Part shown: piece by piece, positions 51,006 through 60,961 of the stretch
Position numbering within the stretch: the stretch's first letter is position 1
Layout: every line of letters starts with the position of its first letter
DNA from: Yanshouia hominis
GTDB lineage: Bacteria > Bacillota > Clostridia > Oscillospirales > Ruminococcaceae
NCBI GenBank assembly: GCA_014385025.1
Contig: JACRTB010000003.1
Location: 226,105-290,104, forward strand
Direction: 5' to 3'
DNA length: 64,000 bases
The notes under the pieces: generated by a model
Told to the model about the DNA's origin: nothing
Database searches by the model: none
Seen by the model: only the letters and a program-made list of their open reading frames with translations
Translations under genes and position numbers: made by a program

Positions 51006-53438
51006 ATGAAGCTGGCCCAGGTCGTCGTTGACAAAGCTTCTCCGGCCTATGATAAACCCTATGATTATCTTCTGCCCGATTCGATTCCGGCCCGCGCCGG
51101 CTGCCGGGTCCTTGTGCCGTTCGGCGCAGGGAGCAGGAGCCGGATTGCGATGGTGCTGGAGATCCGGGAAGGGGAGGCGCCTGCGCGCGCAAAGGCGGTG
51201 GCGGCGCTGCTTGACCCTGAGCCGCTGCTCTCGGAAGAGGGCCTCTGGCTGCTGCGGCTGCTGCATGACACCACCTTCTGCGGATGGTTCGATGCGGTGC
51301 GCGCTCTTGTGGTTCCCGGCGCCGGCATGAAGCTTGAACTGGGCATTACTCCCGTGCGGGGATTGGACCCGGAAGCACTCGCGCTGCTGCCCCCCGACGC
51401 CAGACGCCTCTATGAGATTCTCTGTGCCCGGCGCGGCGCCGTTTTGGAGCAAAGGGCGCTCGCGGCCGCGGGACTTTCCGCCGATGCGCCCGCGCTGGCC
51501 GAGCTATTGGAACGGGGATTTGCCAAACGCGAACAGCTCGTCCGCAAGCGGATTGTCGATGAACGGGCGGTGATGGCCCGCCTGCTGGAAGGGTATGGGG
51601 AGCATCCGCATACCGAAAAGCAGCAGAAGATCGTCGAACTGCTCGAACAGGTTGGATGCGCTTCGGTTCGGGAACTCTGCTACTTTACCGGCGTGACCCG
51701 CGCGGTGGTTGACCGGATGCGGAAAAGCGGCATGGTGGAGCTTTATGAGGAGCTTACCCCCCGCCGCGCCTCCCCCCGGACAGCCGGTCCGACCGATACC
51801 GGGCCGATCTGTCTTTCTCCCTCTCAGCAGGCCGCCTTTGACCTGCTTTCAAAGGTCGGACGCAGCCCAAAGGCGGAGGTGTCCCTGCTGCATGGAGTCA
51901 CCGGCAGCGGGAAAACGCAGGTCTTCCTCCGGCTGATCGAAGAAACCCTCTCCCGGGGACGCGCCGCGCTGGTGCTGATCCCCGAGATTTCACTCACTCC
52001 CCAGACCGTTTCAAAATTTTCGGCCCGCTTCGGCTCGCTGGTGGCGGTGCTGCACTCATCTCTCTCGATGACCGAACGGTTTGACGAGTGGCAGAGAATC
52101 CGCGGCGGCGCGGCCCGCATCGTCGTCGGGACCCGATCGGCGGTCATGGCGCCGCTGGAGAACATCGGCCTCATTGTGATCGATGAGGAGCAGGAGCATA
52201 CCTACCATTCGGAAAGCGCTCCGCGCTACCATGCCCGCGACATTGCCAAGCACCGGGCGGTGCGGCATCGCGCGCACCTGCTGCTCTGCTCGGCCACTCC
52301 CTCGATTGAAAGCTATTATTACGCTCTTTCCGGAAAGTACCATCTCGCCTGCCTCCCCGAGCGGTATTCGGGCAATCTGCTGCCTGAGGTACTGACCGTC
52401 GATATGAAAACCGCACCGCTTGCCGCCGGCTCCCAGACCCTCTCGGAGGAGCTCTGTGAACAGCTCCGGGAGACCTTCGAGCGCCGCGAGCAGGCGATTT
52501 TATTATTAAACCGGCGCGGTTACCACACCCTTGTCAAATGCTCCTCCTGTGGGGAGGTTTATCGCTGCCCCAATTGCTCGATCCCGCTGACCTATCACGC
52601 CGCCAACCGGCGGATGATCTGCCACTACTGCGGACATTCGGTTCCGGCCGATGCCCCCTGCCCCTCCTGCAAAAGCGCAATGCTGCGCCAGACCGGTGTG
52701 GGAACCCAGCGGGTGGAGGAAGAGCTGCACGCCCTTTTCCCGGATGCGAGGGTTCTGCGGATGGACATGGACACCACCATGTCCCGCTTTGCCCATGAAC
52801 GCGGCTTCGGCGCCTTTTCCAGAGGAGAATACGACCTGATGATCGGTACCCAGATGGTGGCCAAGGGGTTGGATTTCCCCAACGTGACGCTGGTAGGGGT
52901 GCTCGCCGCCGATCAGTCGCTGTATGCCGAGGACTTCCGCGGCTATGAGAGAACCTTTTCGCTGATTACCCAGGTGGTGGGCCGCTGCGGCCGGGGCGAT
53001 AAGCCGGGGCGGGCGGTCATCCAGACCTTCGACCCCGAAAACCGGATCCTCACTCTTGCGGCGGCGCAGGATTACCGCGCCTTCTATCAGGAAGAGATCG
53101 GCTACCGGCGTGTGGGGCTTTATCCGCCGTTCTGCGACATCGCCTGCGTCGTATTTTCCAGCGTGGAGGAGGCTGAGGCGGTTCGCGCCGCGCGGGACTA
53201 CGCTTCCCGTTTCGTCGAGCTGGCGCGCGAGCAGTATTCCGGCCTTCCGCTGCGTCTGCTCGGTCCGGCCGAGTGCAGTCCATACCGGGTAGCGGGGCGG
53301 TACCGCTGCCGGCTGCTGGTTAAATGCCGGGGCGACCGGAGCACCCGCTCCCTTTTTGCCGGCCTGTTTGAATGGTATTACGCACAGCGCTTTGCCGCGG
53401 CGCTGACCCTTGATTTTTATTATGATTCCAACGTGTGA
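51006..53438 (+). CDS. priA: Primosomal protein N' (replication restart helicase PriA)
   Basis: This 810-residue DNA helicase restarts stalled forks. An N-terminal fork-binding domain (KASPAYDKPYDYLLP) is followed by the helicase core with GVTGSGKTQVF (about 297-306) and VIDEEQEHTYHSES as motif II, and eight cysteines in about residues 513-558 (CSSC, CPNC, CHYCG, CPSC) for two zincs. Motif II reads DEEQ where DEEH is common. No strong ribosome site precedes the ATG, so translation may depend on rpoZ. Confidence 0.93.
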   Translation: MKLAQVVVDKASPAYDKPYDYLLPDSIPARAGCRVLVPFGAGSRSRIAMVLEIREGEAPARAKAVAALLDPEPLLSEEGLWLLRLLHDTTFCGWFDAVRALVVPGAGMKLELGITPVRGLDPEALALLPPDARRLYEILCARRGAVLEQRALAAAGLSADAPALAELLERGFAKREQLVRKRIVDERAVMARLLEGYGEHPHTEKQQKIVELLEQVGCASVRELCYFTGVTRAVVDRMRKSGMVELYEELTPRRASPRTAGPTDTGPICLSPSQQAAFDLLSKVGRSPKAEVSLLHGVTGSGKTQVFLRLIEETLSRGRAALVLIPEISLTPQTVSKFSARFGSLVAVLHSSLSMTERFDEWQRIRGGAARIVVGTRSAVMAPLENIGLIVIDEEQEHTYHSESAPRYHARDIAKHRAVRHRAHLLLCSATPSIESYYYALSGKYHLACLPERYSGNLLPEVLTVDMKTAPLAAGSQTLSEELCEQLRETFERREQAILLLNRRGYHTLVKCSSCGEVYRCPNCSIPLTYHAANRRMICHYCGHSVPADAPCPSCKSAMLRQTGVGTQRVEEELHALFPDARVLRMDMDTTMSRFAHERGFGAFSRGEYDLMIGTQMVAKGLDFPNVTLVGVLAADQSLYAEDFRGYERTFSLITQVVGRCGRGDKPGRAVIQTFDPENRILTLAAAQDYRAFYQEEIGYRRVGLYPPFCDIACVVFSSVEEAEAVRAARDYASRFVELAREQYSGLPLRLLGPAECSPYRVAGRYRCRLLVKCRGDRSTRSLFAGLFEWYYAQRFAAALTLDFYYDSNV

Positions 53439-53507
53439 CGGCCTTTTGGGCCGGAACTGCCTTTCCGGCCGCGGAAAGGGGAAATGAGAAAGGAAGGAAC
53501 GGAAAAG

Positions 53508-53975
53508 ATGGCGATTCGCAATATTCTGCGCGATTCGGACGGAAGGCTCCGCAAAAAGAGCCGGCCGGTTGAACGCTTTGACGAAAGGCTCCTCGAGCTT
53601 CTCGGGGACATGGCCGACACGATGCACAAGGCCGACGGAGTTGGCCTTGCGGCTCCCCAGGTCGGAATCCTGCGCCGGGCGGTGGTCATTGATATTGGTG
53701 AGGGAGTGATCGAGATGGTCAATCCCGAGATTGTCTGGAAGAGCGGGGAACTGGTGGACGACGCCGAGGGATGCCTTTCCTCCCCCGGCGAATATGGCAT
53801 GGTCAAGCGCCCTCAAAAGGTAAAGGCTGTTTACCGCGACCGCGGCGGCGTCCGGCGTGAGCTGGAAGGGGAGGGCCTGCTCGCCCGCGCCATCTGTCAT
53901 GAGCTTGACCATCTCGATGGGGTGCTTTTCAAGGACCTCGCCAGTGAAATGCTTGACCCGGAGGAGCTGGGCTGA
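53508..53975 (+). CDS. def: Peptide deformylase
   Basis: This 155-residue metalloenzyme removes the N-formyl group from new proteins. It has GVGLAAPQVG (44-53), EGCLSSPG (Cys89) and HELDH (131-135), the three metal and active-site motifs. ATG 53508 is chosen over an upstream in-frame start because AAGGAAGGAAC precedes it. Its stop shares one base with the fmt start. Confidence 0.94.
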   Translation: MAIRNILRDSDGRLRKKSRPVERFDERLLELLGDMADTMHKADGVGLAAPQVGILRRAVVIDIGEGVIEMVNPEIVWKSGELVDDAEGCLSSPGEYGMVKRPQKVKAVYRDRGGVRRELEGEGLLARAICHELDHLDGVLFKDLASEMLDPEELG

Positions 53976-54925
53976 TGCGGATCGTTTTTATGGGAACCCC
54001 CGATTTTGCCCTTCCGTCCCTTCAACGGCTGATTGACGACGGGCATGAGCTGGCCGCGGTCTACTGCCAGCCGGATAAACCGCAGGGGCGTCATTTTGCC
54101 CTGACTCCGCCTCCGGTCAAGATTCTTGCGCAGAGGTACGAGATCCCGGTCGAGCAGCCTGCGACCCTGAAAAATGAAGAAGCCCAAAAGCGCCTCGCCG
54201 GATTTTGCCCGGAGCTGATCGTCGTCGCCGCCTATGGCAAGATTTTGCCGCGCGCGGTGCTTGAACTGCCGGGGCACGGCTGCATCAATGTTCATGGGTC
54301 CCTGCTTCCCCGTTACCGCGGCGCCGCGCCGATCCAGTGGGCGGTCATCAACAATGAGCCGAAAAGCGGGGTCACCATCATGCGGATGGCCGAAGGACTC
54401 GACACCGGCGATATGCTGCTGGCGCGGGAAACGCCCATCGGGCCGGATGAGACGGCGGGAGAGCTCTTTGACCGCATCGCGGTGCTGGGAGCACAGGCGC
54501 TTTCCGAGGCGGTGGCGGGCTTCGACGCGCTGGTTCCCATCCCGCAGGACGATGCGTTCGCCTGCTGGGCGAGGCCGCTGACAAAGGCCGACGGCGAAAC
54601 CGACTGGAGCCGTGCCGCCGAAGAAATTTATGCCCAGATCCGCGGCGTCAGCCCATGGCCGGGCGCTTACACATTTTTAGATGGAAAACGGCTTAAAATA
54701 CAGAAGGCGGCGCGCTGTGCGGTTTCGGTTCCGTCCGGCTGCCGCGCCGGCGCGGTGTTCGCCCTGGAGGACGGCTGCCCGGTTGTCGCATGCGGCACCG
54801 GCGCGATCCTGCTGCGGGAGGTTCAGCTCGAGGGCGGCCGCTGCATTACAGGGGCCGAGTTTGTCCGGGGACAGCGGATTCTGCCCGACTGCTCGACGCT
54901 GCTCGGCAGAAATTCAGCCGACTAA
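53975..54925 (+). CDS. fmt: Methionyl-tRNA formyltransferase
   Basis: This 316-residue enzyme formylates initiator Met-tRNA. It has RIVFMGTPDFALPSL, the HGSLLPRYRGAAPIQWA active-site block (Asn-His-Asp set in NVHGS and MAEGLDTGDML) and a C-terminal OB-like domain. It is coupled to def (TGATG), as is usual. Confidence 0.94.
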   Translation: MRIVFMGTPDFALPSLQRLIDDGHELAAVYCQPDKPQGRHFALTPPPVKILAQRYEIPVEQPATLKNEEAQKRLAGFCPELIVVAAYGKILPRAVLELPGHGCINVHGSLLPRYRGAAPIQWAVINNEPKSGVTIMRMAEGLDTGDMLLARETPIGPDETAGELFDRIAVLGAQALSEAVAGFDALVPIPQDDAFACWARPLTKADGETDWSRAAEEIYAQIRGVSPWPGAYTFLDGKRLKIQKAARCAVSVPSGCRAGAVFALEDGCPVVACGTGAILLREVQLEGGRCITGAEFVRGQRILPDCSTLLGRNSAD

Positions 54926-54943
54926 AAAAGGAAGTGGTTTTCG

Positions 54944-55642
54944 TTGTTCTACTTTCCCTTTGATTCCTACTATTTTATTCTGGTGATTCCGGCGATCCTG
55001 CTTTCGATGTGGGCGCAGTCGAAGGTGCAGTCCACCTTTTCCCGCTATCAGCGGATGCGCGCCGCCTCAGGACTGACCGGATGCGATGTCGCACGACGGA
55101 TTTTGGACGAAAACGGCCTGTACGACGTGCGGGTTGAGCGGATTGCGGGCTCCCTGACCGATCACTACGATCCCGGTGCGCGGGTGGTGCGCCTTTCGGA
55201 GAGCGTCTGGGGAAGCGGCTCGGTCGCGGCTCTGGGGGTCGCCGCCCACGAGACGGGCCATGCGGTGCAGCACGCGCAGCATTATGCGCCCCTGACCATC
55301 CGCAACGCGGTGATTCCTGTCACCAACTTCGGGGCCAAGCTTTCAATGCCCCTTTTGATGATCGGCCTGCTGTTGGGGTATCCTTCGCTGGTCAGTCTCG
55401 GCATCCTTGCATTTTCGCTGGTGACCTTTTTCCAGCTGATCACCCTGCCGGTTGAGTTCAACGCCAGCTCCCGTGCGATGCGCACCCTTGTGGACGGCCA
55501 TATTCTGCGCGACGAGCAGGAGATCGACGGTACGCGCCGGGTTCTTTCGGCCGCTGCGCTGACCTATGTGGCGGCGCTGATTGTCTCGGCGGCGCAGCTC
55601 CTGCGGCTGATTCTGCTGTTCGGCAGAAGACACAGGGATTAA
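54944..55642 (+). CDS. YugP-like membrane zinc metallopeptidase
   Basis: This 232-residue protein (Zn_peptidase_2) has HETGH at 102-106, an N-terminal span and two or three C-terminal spans, and the downstream ELNASSRAM-type segment (here EFNASSRAM) supplying a third ligand. It starts at TTG behind AAGGAAGTGG. The role is unclear; it is regularly found next to def-fmt and rsmB in Clostridia. Confidence 0.88.
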   Translation: MFYFPFDSYYFILVIPAILLSMWAQSKVQSTFSRYQRMRAASGLTGCDVARRILDENGLYDVRVERIAGSLTDHYDPGARVVRLSESVWGSGSVAALGVAAHETGHAVQHAQHYAPLTIRNAVIPVTNFGAKLSMPLLMIGLLLGYPSLVSLGILAFSLVTFFQLITLPVEFNASSRAMRTLVDGHILRDEQEIDGTRRVLSAAALTYVAALIVSAAQLLRLILLFGRRHRD

Positions 55643-55730
55643 GCCTCGGCGGATATCCTGCGGCGCCGGTTCCGCATGACGCGGGGCAGGAACCGCATTC
55701 CCCATTCCGACAGCAAAGTGAGGTCAACCG

Positions 55731-57014
55731 ATGAAATCATCCCGCCAGGTCGCGGCAGAGGCGCTTTTGCGCGTCGAACGCGGCGGATATTCCCAGCTTA
55801 CCCTCGACGCCGCGCTTACCAAAGCGCGGCTGTCGGTGCGTGATGCGGCTTTTTGCACCGCCCTCTTTTATGGGGTGCTCGAACGCCGTCTGACGCTGGA
55901 TCACTGCATCGCGGCCTATGCCCGTCATCCTCTCTCCGATACGGTGGCACAGATTCTGCGGCTTTCGTTTTATCAGCTGCTCTATCTCGACGCGGTGCCG
56001 CGCCATGCGGCGGTTGACGAGGGGGTGAATCTCACCCGTGCGATGGGGCAGGCGCGGGCGAGCGGAATGGTCAACGGAATGCTGCGCAGCTTCCTGCGGG
56101 ACGGCTGCCGGCTTCCGCCTGTTGAAGGGGATGCGACGGCCCATCTGATGATTGAGTATTCCTGTGGCGAGGCGGTCGTCCGGCGCCTGCTCGAGACCTA
56201 TGGAGAGGAGAGCGCCCGTGAAATCCTCGCCGCTTCGATCGGCCGCCCGCCGCTTTATATCCGGGTGAATCCGCTGAAAACCGACCCGGATACCCTGCTT
56301 TCCCATCTGGAGAAGCACGGCTGTGCGGCGAAGGCCCGGCTGCTTGATGGAAACTGTCTCGAGATGAGCGGTGATCCGGTGCATACCGTTTCGCACAAGC
56401 TCGGCTACTTCCATGTGCAGGATTACTGCTCACAGCAAGCGGCGCTCGCCCTCGAACCGGCTCCCGGATCGCGGGTGCTTGACTGCTGCGCGGCTCCCGG
56501 CTCCAAGAGTTTTGTGCTCGCCGGGCTGATGGAGGACCGGGGAGAAATTCTCGCCTGCGATGCGTCCGCCGGTCGGCTTTCTCTTGTCGAGGCGGGTGCG
56601 AAGCGGCTGGGTATCAGCTGCATTGCCGTCCGGGCGCAGGATGGGACCGTTTACGAGCCTTCGCTCGGATTATTTGACCGGGTGCTCTGTGATGTGCCCT
56701 GCTCGGGGCTTGGCGTGCTGCGCCGCAAGCCGGAGATCAAGTACCGGGACGAAGAGGCTTTCGGCGGCCTGCCCGCCCTACAGTATAAAATTCTGGAAAC
56801 GGCCGCAAACTACCTGAAGCGGGATGGAATGCTGGTCTATTCCACCTGTACCATTCTTCCCGGGGAGAACGAGCGGGTCGTTTCCCGCTTCCTGCGGGAG
56901 CACCCCGCGTTTGCGCCCGCGCCGTTTGGAGAGGACGACTGGCATTCCACCCATCTGCCGGAAATCGGCGGCGGAGACGGATTCTTCATCTCACGAATCA
57001 GGAGAGTCGAATGA
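55731..57014 (+). CDS. rsmB: 16S rRNA m5C967 methyltransferase RsmB
   Basis: This 427-residue enzyme has an N-terminal NusB-like domain (AAEALLRVERGGYSQLTLD) and a SAM-dependent domain with VLDCCAAPGSKSF, DVPCSGLGVLRRKPEIK and the catalytic cysteine in VYSTCTILPGENE. It overlaps rlmN by ATGA. The 88-base gap after the yugP-like gene shows no clear promoter. Confidence 0.93.
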   Translation: MKSSRQVAAEALLRVERGGYSQLTLDAALTKARLSVRDAAFCTALFYGVLERRLTLDHCIAAYARHPLSDTVAQILRLSFYQLLYLDAVPRHAAVDEGVNLTRAMGQARASGMVNGMLRSFLRDGCRLPPVEGDATAHLMIEYSCGEAVVRRLLETYGEESAREILAASIGRPPLYIRVNPLKTDPDTLLSHLEKHGCAAKARLLDGNCLEMSGDPVHTVSHKLGYFHVQDYCSQQAALALEPAPGSRVLDCCAAPGSKSFVLAGLMEDRGEILACDASAGRLSLVEAGAKRLGISCIAVRAQDGTVYEPSLGLFDRVLCDVPCSGLGVLRRKPEIKYRDEEAFGGLPALQYKILETAANYLKRDGMLVYSTCTILPGENERVVSRFLREHPAFAPAPFGEDDWHSTHLPEIGGGDGFFISRIRRVE

Positions 57015-58075
57015 ACGAAGCGGTTGAAAAGGTCGATATTCTTTCGATGCTGCCCGGCGAGCTGGAAGCGATGCTTGCCGAGCTTGCGCAGCCGCGTTTC
57101 CGGGCGGGACAGCTCTTTTCCTGGCTGCACGAAAAGCGGGCCGGATCATTTGAAGAAATGACCAATCTGCCCTCCGCCCTGCGAAACGCCCTTGCCGAAC
57201 GGTGTGAGATAGCCCCGGTCGCAGAGCGCCGGCGGCAGCAGGCGAAGGACGGAACGGTGAAATTCCTCTTTGCGCTGGGGGACGGAAACACGATTGAATC
57301 GGTGCTGATGCGCCATGACTACGGAAATTCGCTCTGCATCTCCTCACAGGTGGGGTGCCGGATGGGCTGCAAGTTCTGTGCCTCGACGATCGGCGGCAGG
57401 ATCCGGGATCTGCGCCCCTCTGAAATGCTTGGCCAGATTTACGCGGCCGGCCGGCTGACGGGCGAACGGATCGACAGCATTGTGATGATGGGAATCGGGG
57501 AGCCGCTTGATAATTTTCAGAATGTCGGGAGGTTTCTGGAGCTGGTCCATCACCCGAAGGGGCTGAACCTCTCACACCGGCACATCTCCCTTTCCACCTG
57601 CGGGCTGGTTCCGATGATCGACGAGCTGGCCAAACAGAAATACCAGCTTACCCTCTCGGTTTCACTGCATGCCTGTGATAATGAGACGCGCGACCGGATT
57701 ATGCCGGTCAACCACAGCTACCCCATCGAAGAGCTTCTCGCCGCCTGCAAACGGTATTTTGCGGAGACTGGCCGGCGGATTTCCTATGAGTATTCCCTGA
57801 TCGCGGGGGTCAATGACAGCCCTGAACAGGCGAAACGGCTGCTGGCCCTGCTGCGGGATCAGAGCTGCCACGTCAATTTGATTCCGGTCAACCCGGTTGC
57901 CGGGACGGGCTTTCAGCGCGGCAGCCGCAGGGACGCCGAGGCGTTTCGGGATGTTTTGACAGCCGGAGGGCTTTCCGCGACGATCCGGCGGGAGCTGGGA
58001 ACCGAAATCGACGCCGCCTGCGGACAGCTGCGGCGCAACGAAGCAAGGAAGGAGGGCGATCCGGTATGTGGATGA
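57011..58075 (+). CDS. rlmN: Dual-specificity 23S rRNA/tRNA m2A methyltransferase RlmN
   Basis: This 354-residue radical SAM enzyme methylates A2503 of 23S rRNA and A37 of tRNAs. It has SSQVGCRMGCKFCAST (CxxxCxxC near residue 117), MMGIGEPLDN, SLHACDNETRDRIMP and the C-terminal cysteine near LGTEIDAACGQL. Its end overlaps the start of the phosphatase gene by 10 bases. Confidence 0.94.
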   Translation: MNEAVEKVDILSMLPGELEAMLAELAQPRFRAGQLFSWLHEKRAGSFEEMTNLPSALRNALAERCEIAPVAERRRQQAKDGTVKFLFALGDGNTIESVLMRHDYGNSLCISSQVGCRMGCKFCASTIGGRIRDLRPSEMLGQIYAAGRLTGERIDSIVMMGIGEPLDNFQNVGRFLELVHHPKGLNLSHRHISLSTCGLVPMIDELAKQKYQLTLSVSLHACDNETRDRIMPVNHSYPIEELLAACKRYFAETGRRISYEYSLIAGVNDSPEQAKRLLALLRDQSCHVNLIPVNPVAGTGFQRGSRRDAEAFRDVLTAGGLSATIRRELGTEIDAACGQLRRNEARKEGDPVCG

Positions 58076-58809
58076 TGGGCGAAACCGATGTCGGCCAGAA
58101 ACGAAAAAGCAATCAGGATACCTTTCTGACTGAACAGCTTTCCGGCGAGTCCGGCCTGCTGCTCGTCTGTGACGGCATGGGCGGTGAGCGGGGTGGCGCG
58201 GTCGCCAGCGGACTGGCGCTTTCCGCCGCGGCGGAAAGCCTGCGCCGCTCGGTCGGTGCGGGGATGAATGAAAACTCGATCCGCCGCGCTCTGGAATGCG
58301 CGGGTGCGGCCGCCAACGCCGCCGTCTTCGATGCCGCCTCACAGGACGCCACCCTGCACGGCATGGGCACCACCCTTGTCGGCGCGGTGGTGCAGGAGGA
58401 CAGCGCCCACTTTCTTCACGCGGGCGACTCCCGCGCCTATCTGCTGCGGGATGACCTGCTGACCCAGCTCACCGTCGATCACACAGTGGTGCAGATGCTG
58501 GTTGACCGGGGCGAAATCAGCGAGAGGGATGCGAAGGTGCACCCGCAGAGACATTATATCACCCGTGCGGTCGGGGTGGGGGAACAGCTGCGCTATGATA
58601 TCTTTTCGATCGACCTGCTGCCGGGCGACGCTCTGCTTCTGTGCAGCGACGGACTCTACAATTACCTGAGCCACGAGGACCTCTGCGCGCTGGCCGCCGT
58701 CGCACTGCGCTGCGGCAGTGCGAAGCCGCTGATCGACCGCGCCAATGAAAACGGAGGCGGTGACAACATCACGGCGGTGCTCTGCCGGACCGCAAACAGG
58801 GAGAAGTAA
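58066..58809 (+). CDS. prpC: PP2C-family protein phosphatase (PrpC)
   Basis: This 247-residue metal-dependent phosphatase reverses the partner Ser/Thr kinase. Motifs: GKRKSNQD-type opening (GQKRKSNQDTF), VCDGMGGERGG, HAGDSRAYLLRD, LLCSDGLYNYL and ENGGGDNITAVL with the metal aspartates. The ATG lies 10 bases after GGAGG. It is one base from the kinase gene. Confidence 0.93.
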   Translation: MWMMGETDVGQKRKSNQDTFLTEQLSGESGLLLVCDGMGGERGGAVASGLALSAAAESLRRSVGAGMNENSIRRALECAGAAANAAVFDAASQDATLHGMGTTLVGAVVQEDSAHFLHAGDSRAYLLRDDLLTQLTVDHTVVQMLVDRGEISERDAKVHPQRHYITRAVGVGEQLRYDIFSIDLLPGDALLLCSDGLYNYLSHEDLCALAAVALRCGSAKPLIDRANENGGGDNITAVLCRTANREK

Positions 58810-58810
58810 C

Positions 58811-60961
58811 ATGGACAACTACATCGGCAAAAAAATAGAGGGCCGCTACCTCGTCAATGAGCTGATCGGGGTCGGCGGGATGGCCAATGTCTATAAGGCC
58901 ACGGACGTCACCGACGGCAAGACGGTGGCGGTCAAGGTGTTGCGCGAGGAATTCTGTGACAATGAGGAGTTTCTGCGCCGCTTTAAGAACGAGAGCAAGG
59001 CGATCGCCATGCTGTCCCATCCAAATATCATCAAGGTCTATGATGTCTGCTTCTCTCATAAGATTCAGGTGATTGTGATGGAATATGTCGATGGCATCAC
59101 CCTCAAGGAATACCTCGAGGAGCAGAGCCCTCTCTCCTGGAAGGAGACGCTGCATTTCACCACCCAGGTGCTGCGCGCGCTTTCACACGCCCATTCCAAG
59201 GGGATTGTGCACCGGGACATCAAGCCGCAGAACGTCATGCTGCTGCCGAACGCCCAGATCAAGATCACCGACTTTGGGATTGCCCGCTTTGCGCGCAGCG
59301 AAGCGAGAACCCTGACCGACCGGGCGATCGGTTCGGTGCATTATATCAGCCCAGAGCAGGCGCAGGGCGAACACACCGACCAGCGGGCCGACCTGTATTC
59401 GGTCGGGGTGATGCTCTATGAGATGCTGACTGGGCAGCTTCCGTTTGATGCCGACAGCCCGGTTTCGGTGGCGCTCAAGCAAATCGAGATGGAGCCACCG
59501 ATGCCCCGCAGCATCAATCCCGAAATTCCCGAGGGGCTCGAGGAAATCACCATGCGGGCGCTGCAGAAGGACCCGGAGCAGCGGTATCAGTCGGCCGACG
59601 AAATGCTCGCGGATATCGAGGAATTTAAGGCGGATCCCTCGGTACGGTTCGAGTATGATTACCTGACCGATCCGGCTGCGGAAAAGGCCCGCTGCCGCCG
59701 TGCGATTCTGAGCCTCAAGAAGGGAAAAGCGCCGATGAAGCCCGACGAAGCAAAACGTGATACGCCGCGCCGCGCCCCCCGCCGCCGGGATGGGGAGGAG
59801 CGTCCCCGCGCGCGGCATACAGCTCCGGCGGAGGAAGAGGATCAGCGTCCGGTCCGCCGTTACGGCGAGGAGGAGCGCCGCCCCCGCCGGGACCGCGGCG
59901 GGGAACCCCGCCGTCTGCCCAAGGAGGACTACCAGGAGGAGCGGAGCGGCTCGGTGCTGATGGCGTTGGCCGGCATCACCGCCGCTTTTGTGGTGATTTC
60001 GATCGTCTTCATCGGAGCAATGCTCTATCTGAACAACCCGCTGGAGAAGGTGCCGGATGTGCAGGTGCCGGATTTCAAGGGACTGAAGTATGACGCCGTC
60101 ACCAAAGCCGAGGAATACAGCAGCTTTACCTTCGAGGTTGAGGATAACCAGTACAACGACCTATATGAGCGCGGGGCGATCATCAGCCAGAAGCCGAAGG
60201 AAGGAACGAAGGTCAAGCCGAACTCGGTGGTGCGTGTTGTGGTTTCCAACGGCACGAAGGTGGTCAAGATGCCGAACCTCATCGGCCTTGAGGAAACTGA
60301 GGCTTATTACCAGCTTGCCGAACTGGATCTCGAATATCAAAAGGTTGAGATTTTCTCGGATCAGACCCCCGGCACGGTGGTCGGCACCGAACCGGGCTAT
60401 GACAGTGAGATTCCCGCTTCGACTGTGGTGAAGGTTCAGATCAGCATGGGGCCGGAAAATAAGATCGTCGAAGTGCCCGACCTCAAGGGCAAGAGCATCG
60501 ACGCCGCCCGCGCCGCGCTGGAGGAGCTCGGCCTGGAGGTCGGCGGCATCAGCTATGTGCCGAGTGACGAAAAGCGGGATGTCGTTCTTTCACAAGATCC
60601 CGCGCCGACCTCTCAGATGTCAACGGGAGGCTTTGTCAACCTCAATGTCTCGGCCGGAGAAGGGCAGTCGAACCTGATAACCCTGCATATCCCGCTACCG
60701 AAGGATGTGGAGGAAATCGTCAAGATGCAGGCGATGTTTGACGGCAAGATTCTCAGCGAAGAACGGGTGCAGCCCTCGACCGCCCGGTTCTGGAAGCCTA
60801 CGTTCCAGGGAACGGGTACCGCTAAAATTTTTATCCTCTACAACGATTTCCTGTACCAAACCTATGAGGTCAGCTTCGGAACCGGCGCCTATACGCTGGT
60901 GGAGGATAACTCCGCCAATGTGACCGGCCAGAGTTCCTCCGCGCAGGGGACAACGCCATGA
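58811..60961 (+). CDS. prkC: PASTA-domain Ser/Thr kinase (PrkC/Stk1)
   Basis: This 716-residue membrane kinase senses peptidoglycan fragments and phosphorylates growth and germination targets. The kinase domain (13-270) has VGGMANVYKA, K42, HRDIKPQN (134-141) and DFGIARF (154-160). A basic/acidic linker (300-375) precedes one span (about 380-407), then three extracellular PASTA repeats (about 413-625) and an extra C-terminal domain of about 90 residues. It is coupled to prpC and rsgA (ATGA). Confidence 0.93.
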   Translation: MDNYIGKKIEGRYLVNELIGVGGMANVYKATDVTDGKTVAVKVLREEFCDNEEFLRRFKNESKAIAMLSHPNIIKVYDVCFSHKIQVIVMEYVDGITLKEYLEEQSPLSWKETLHFTTQVLRALSHAHSKGIVHRDIKPQNVMLLPNAQIKITDFGIARFARSEARTLTDRAIGSVHYISPEQAQGEHTDQRADLYSVGVMLYEMLTGQLPFDADSPVSVALKQIEMEPPMPRSINPEIPEGLEEITMRALQKDPEQRYQSADEMLADIEEFKADPSVRFEYDYLTDPAAEKARCRRAILSLKKGKAPMKPDEAKRDTPRRAPRRRDGEERPRARHTAPAEEEDQRPVRRYGEEERRPRRDRGGEPRRLPKEDYQEERSGSVLMALAGITAAFVVISIVFIGAMLYLNNPLEKVPDVQVPDFKGLKYDAVTKAEEYSSFTFEVEDNQYNDLYERGAIISQKPKEGTKVKPNSVVRVVVSNGTKVVKMPNLIGLEETEAYYQLAELDLEYQKVEIFSDQTPGTVVGTEPGYDSEIPASTVVKVQISMGPENKIVEVPDLKGKSIDAARAALEELGLEVGGISYVPSDEKRDVVLSQDPAPTSQMSTGGFVNLNVSAGEGQSNLITLHIPLPKDVEEIVKMQAMFDGKILSEERVQPSTARFWKPTFQGTGTAKIFILYNDFLYQTYEVSFGTGAYTLVEDNSANVTGQSSSAQGTTP

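Noticed and set aside
52165..52215. Unusual helicase motif II (DEEQ) in PriA
   Set aside because: As far as I recall, some clostridial PriA proteins also read DEEQ; the rest of the motifs are intact, so it is probably normal variation.
52506..53912. 468-codon minus-strand frame opposite priA and def
   Set aside because: Crosses two convincing genes and the gap between them; no motifs.
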